64,000 bases of DNA from contig JAZDJP010000010.1 of NCBI GenBank assembly GCA_043803805.1, positions 1 through 64,000 of the forward strand, read 5' to 3'. This document shows positions 62,515 through 64,000 of this stretch, piece by piece (positions within the stretch are counted from its first letter, which is position 1; every line of letters begins with the position of its first letter). The notes beneath the pieces were generated by a model. It searched no databases. It worked only from the letters and a program-made list of their open reading frames with translations, and had not been told where the DNA came from. The DNA is from JAZDJP01 sp043803805. GTDB lineage: Bacteria > Planctomycetota > JAZDJP01. A program made the translations under genes and the position numbers.

Positions 62515-64000
62515 GTGACGACCGGCAATGTCAAAACGGTGGTGGCGGATCTCACCGTGGTCGGCGGCGGGATGGCGGGCATCTGCGCGGCCATCGCCGC
62601 GGCGCGGGGCGGGCTCCGGGTGGCGTTGGTGCACGACCGCCCGGTGCTCGGCGGCAATGCCTCGAGCGAAATCCGCGTGTGGATCTGCGGGGCGACGGGC
62701 GGTGCCAACAACGTTTACGCCCGCGAGGGGGGCATCGTCGAGGAGTTGATCCTCGAGAACATGCATCGCAATTCCGGGGGAAGCATCGCCGTGTGGGATG
62801 GTGTACTGCTGGATGCGATCGGCGCCGAGCCGGATATTGGTTTGTTTCTGAACACGGCCGCGGACGGGGTTGAGATGGTCCGCCCGGGGTGCATCCGCGC
62901 CGTGACCGCGTTCCGTGCGGTGAGCCAGGAGTGGTTCCGTTTTGAAAGCCCGCTCTTTTTGGATGCAAGCGGCGACGGCATCGTGGGCGCCGCCGCGGGG
63001 GCGGAATTCCGCCGGGGGCGGGAAGCGCGGGCCGAACACGGGGAATCGTGGGCGCCGGAGATCGCGGACGGCGTGACGCTCGGGGCCTCGCTACTGTTCG
63101 CGGCGAGGGATGCCGGGCGTCCCGTCCGGTTCCGCCCGCCGGCCTTTGCGCGGGATTTCCGGAATCATCCCCCGCGCATCGTCGCGGAGCGGACGGACCC
63201 CTTCACGAAGGGGCACGGGCCCTGTTACTGGTGGTGGATCGAATTCGGCGGGGATCTCGACACCATCGCCGACGCCGAACGCATCCGGGACGAACTTCGG
63301 GCCGCGGTGTACGGCGTCTGGGATTACATCAAGAACGGCGGAAAATTCCCGAACGCGGCGAACCTGGACCTGGAGTGGGTGGGGAGCGTTCCCGGCAAGC
63401 GGGAGAGCCGGCGGTTTCTCGGGGATTATATATTGGCCGAAGGGGATCTGGTGGGGCAGAGCGACTTCCCCGACGCGGTGGCCCATGGCGGATGGTCCAT
63501 TGATCTTCATCCCCCGAAGGGGATCTACGACGAAAACGCGGAAGGGTCCCGCCACTGGCAGCTCGCCGGGCCGTATCCCATCCCGTTCCGGTGCCTCTAC
63601 TCGCGCAACGTGGAAAACCTGTTTCTCGGGGGGCGGCTCATCAGCATGACCCATGTCGCCTTCGGCTCGGTGCGGGTGATGATGACGCTCGCCGCGCTCG
63701 GCCAGGCGGCGGGCGCGGCGGCCGCTCTTTGCCGTCGCCACGGTGTGTTGCCGCGGGGGGTGGCGGCGCGGCACGCCGGGGAACTCCAGCAGAGGCTTCT
63801 CCGCGACGACCAGTGGGTGATGGGGGTTTCCAACCGCGATCCGGAGGATCTCGCGCGCCGGGCGCGGGTGACGGCCGTCTCGACGGATTCGCTCGCGCAG
63901 GGGGCGGAGACGGTGCGTCGGGCGCTCGACCGCGACACCTGGCTCCATCTGCCGGTGGCGGCGCCGCTCGAGCGTGTCCAAATCCGGGCGGAGGGTCCGG
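62515..64000 (+). CDS. FAD-dependent oxidoreductase, PF12831 type (partial, runs off the window)
   Basis: 495 codons are visible from GTG 62515, with TAGGAG upstream and no stop before the right edge. LTVVGGGMAGICAAIAAARGG is the FAD-binding GxGxxG fold, and VLGGNASSEIRVWICGATGG is a family hallmark. LFLDASGDGIVGAAAGAEF and, late, NLFLGGRLISMTHVAFGSVRVMMTLAALGQAAGAAAAL close the flavin site. The substrate is unknown; relatives are abundant in polysaccharide-degrading PVC-type bacteria. It starts 9 bases after the preceding gene. Confidence 0.88.
   Translation, partial: MTTGNVKTVVADLTVVGGGMAGICAAIAAARGGLRVALVHDRPVLGGNASSEIRVWICGATGGANNVYAREGGIVEELILENMHRNSGGSIAVWDGVLLDAIGAEPDIGLFLNTAADGVEMVRPGCIRAVTAFRAVSQEWFRFESPLFLDASGDGIVGAAAGAEFRRGREARAEHGESWAPEIADGVTLGASLLFAARDAGRPVRFRPPAFARDFRNHPPRIVAERTDPFTKGHGPCYWWWIEFGGDLDTIADAERIRDELRAAVYGVWDYIKNGGKFPNAANLDLEWVGSVPGKRESRRFLGDYILAEGDLVGQSDFPDAVAHGGWSIDLHPPKGIYDENAEGSRHWQLAGPYPIPFRCLYSRNVENLFLGGRLISMTHVAFGSVRVMMTLAALGQAAGAAAALCRRHGVLPRGVAARHAGELQQRLLRDDQWVMGVSNRDPEDLARRARVTAVSTDSLAQGAETVRRALDRDTWLHLPVAAPLERVQIRAEGP

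Noticed and set aside
60994..63039. A 681-codon minus-strand frame opposite the IclR end, the unknown gene and the oxidoreductase
   Set aside because: The plus-strand frames have ribosome sites and a recognised flavoprotein. The minus frame is a compositional shadow.
1..64000. CRISPR array or restriction/phage-defence operon
   Set aside because: No regularly spaced direct repeats, Cas proteins or recognised defence genes other than the MNT/HEPN pair are seen.

Overview
The window reads as a chromosome segment of a Gram-negative bacterium with an LPS-type outer membrane: it carries bamA, a Skp/OmpH chaperone, lpxD and an lpxC-fabZ fusion. The fused LpxC-FabZ, the two-subunit glycine decarboxylase, the many short gene overlaps and a PF12831-type FAD oxidoreductase fit lineages outside the Proteobacteria, such as the PVC group, Hydrogenedentota or Omnitrophota. 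This is an inference from gene content, and no rRNA is present to test it. Base composition is uneven: roughly 3.4-18.8 kb and 39.5-43.6 kb are visibly poorer in G+C than the rest.

Region 1 (about 0.1-39.4 kb) is a surface-polysaccharide locus. Two plus-strand genes at the left edge (a large SGNH-hydrolase-like protein and a glycosyltransferase) converge on a 21.5 kb minus-strand run that starts at a good promoter near 26.65 kb. In order of transcription this run holds an epimerase, an AsnB-type amidotransferase, the ABC exporter pair Wzm/Wzt, a methyltransferase, a polysaccharide-deacetylase-like protein, a truncated B12-binding protein, a glycosyltransferase, a FemAB-like protein, a sulfotransferase, a DegT aminotransferase, two glycosyltransferases, an epimerase, another glycosyltransferase, a second AsnB and a last glycosyltransferase. 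Beyond the promoter lies an SsuABC-type importer (minus strand), divergent from cysD and a cysN-cysC fusion (plus strand). These should make PAPS, the donor for the sulfotransferase. Further plus-strand genes give a lipoprotein, a small coupled ORF, a methyltransferase, WbpE-, WbpD- and WbpB-like sugar-nucleotide enzymes, and a WcaJ/WbaP-type initiating sugar-phosphate transferase. A nucleotidyltransferase/HEPN pair with its own promoter sits among them. Together this looks like synthesis, amidation, sulfation and ABC export of a glycan built on diamino-uronic-type sugars.

Region 2 (39.5-43.7 kb) is a patchwork: a pilin-like membrane protein, a RAYT (REP-associated tyrosine transposase) between perfect 15-bp inverted repeats, scattered degenerate copies of the same repeat, a group-2 sigma-70 factor, apt, an orphan membrane protein and tRNA-Arg(CCU).

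Region 3 (43.8-60.3 kb) is conserved housekeeping: lipoprotein-rplY-pth-rpsF-ssb-rpsR-rplI-dnaB, then bamA-skp-lpxD-lpxC/fabZ, then a metallopeptidase-TPR protein with its own promoter, then gcvT-gcvH-gcvPA-gcvPB.

Region 4 (60.3-64.0 kb) starts with an IclR-family regulator. Its promoter is nearly leaderless and overlaps a palindrome. It is followed in the same direction by an unrecognised Trp-rich protein and an FAD-dependent oxidoreductase cut by the window edge.
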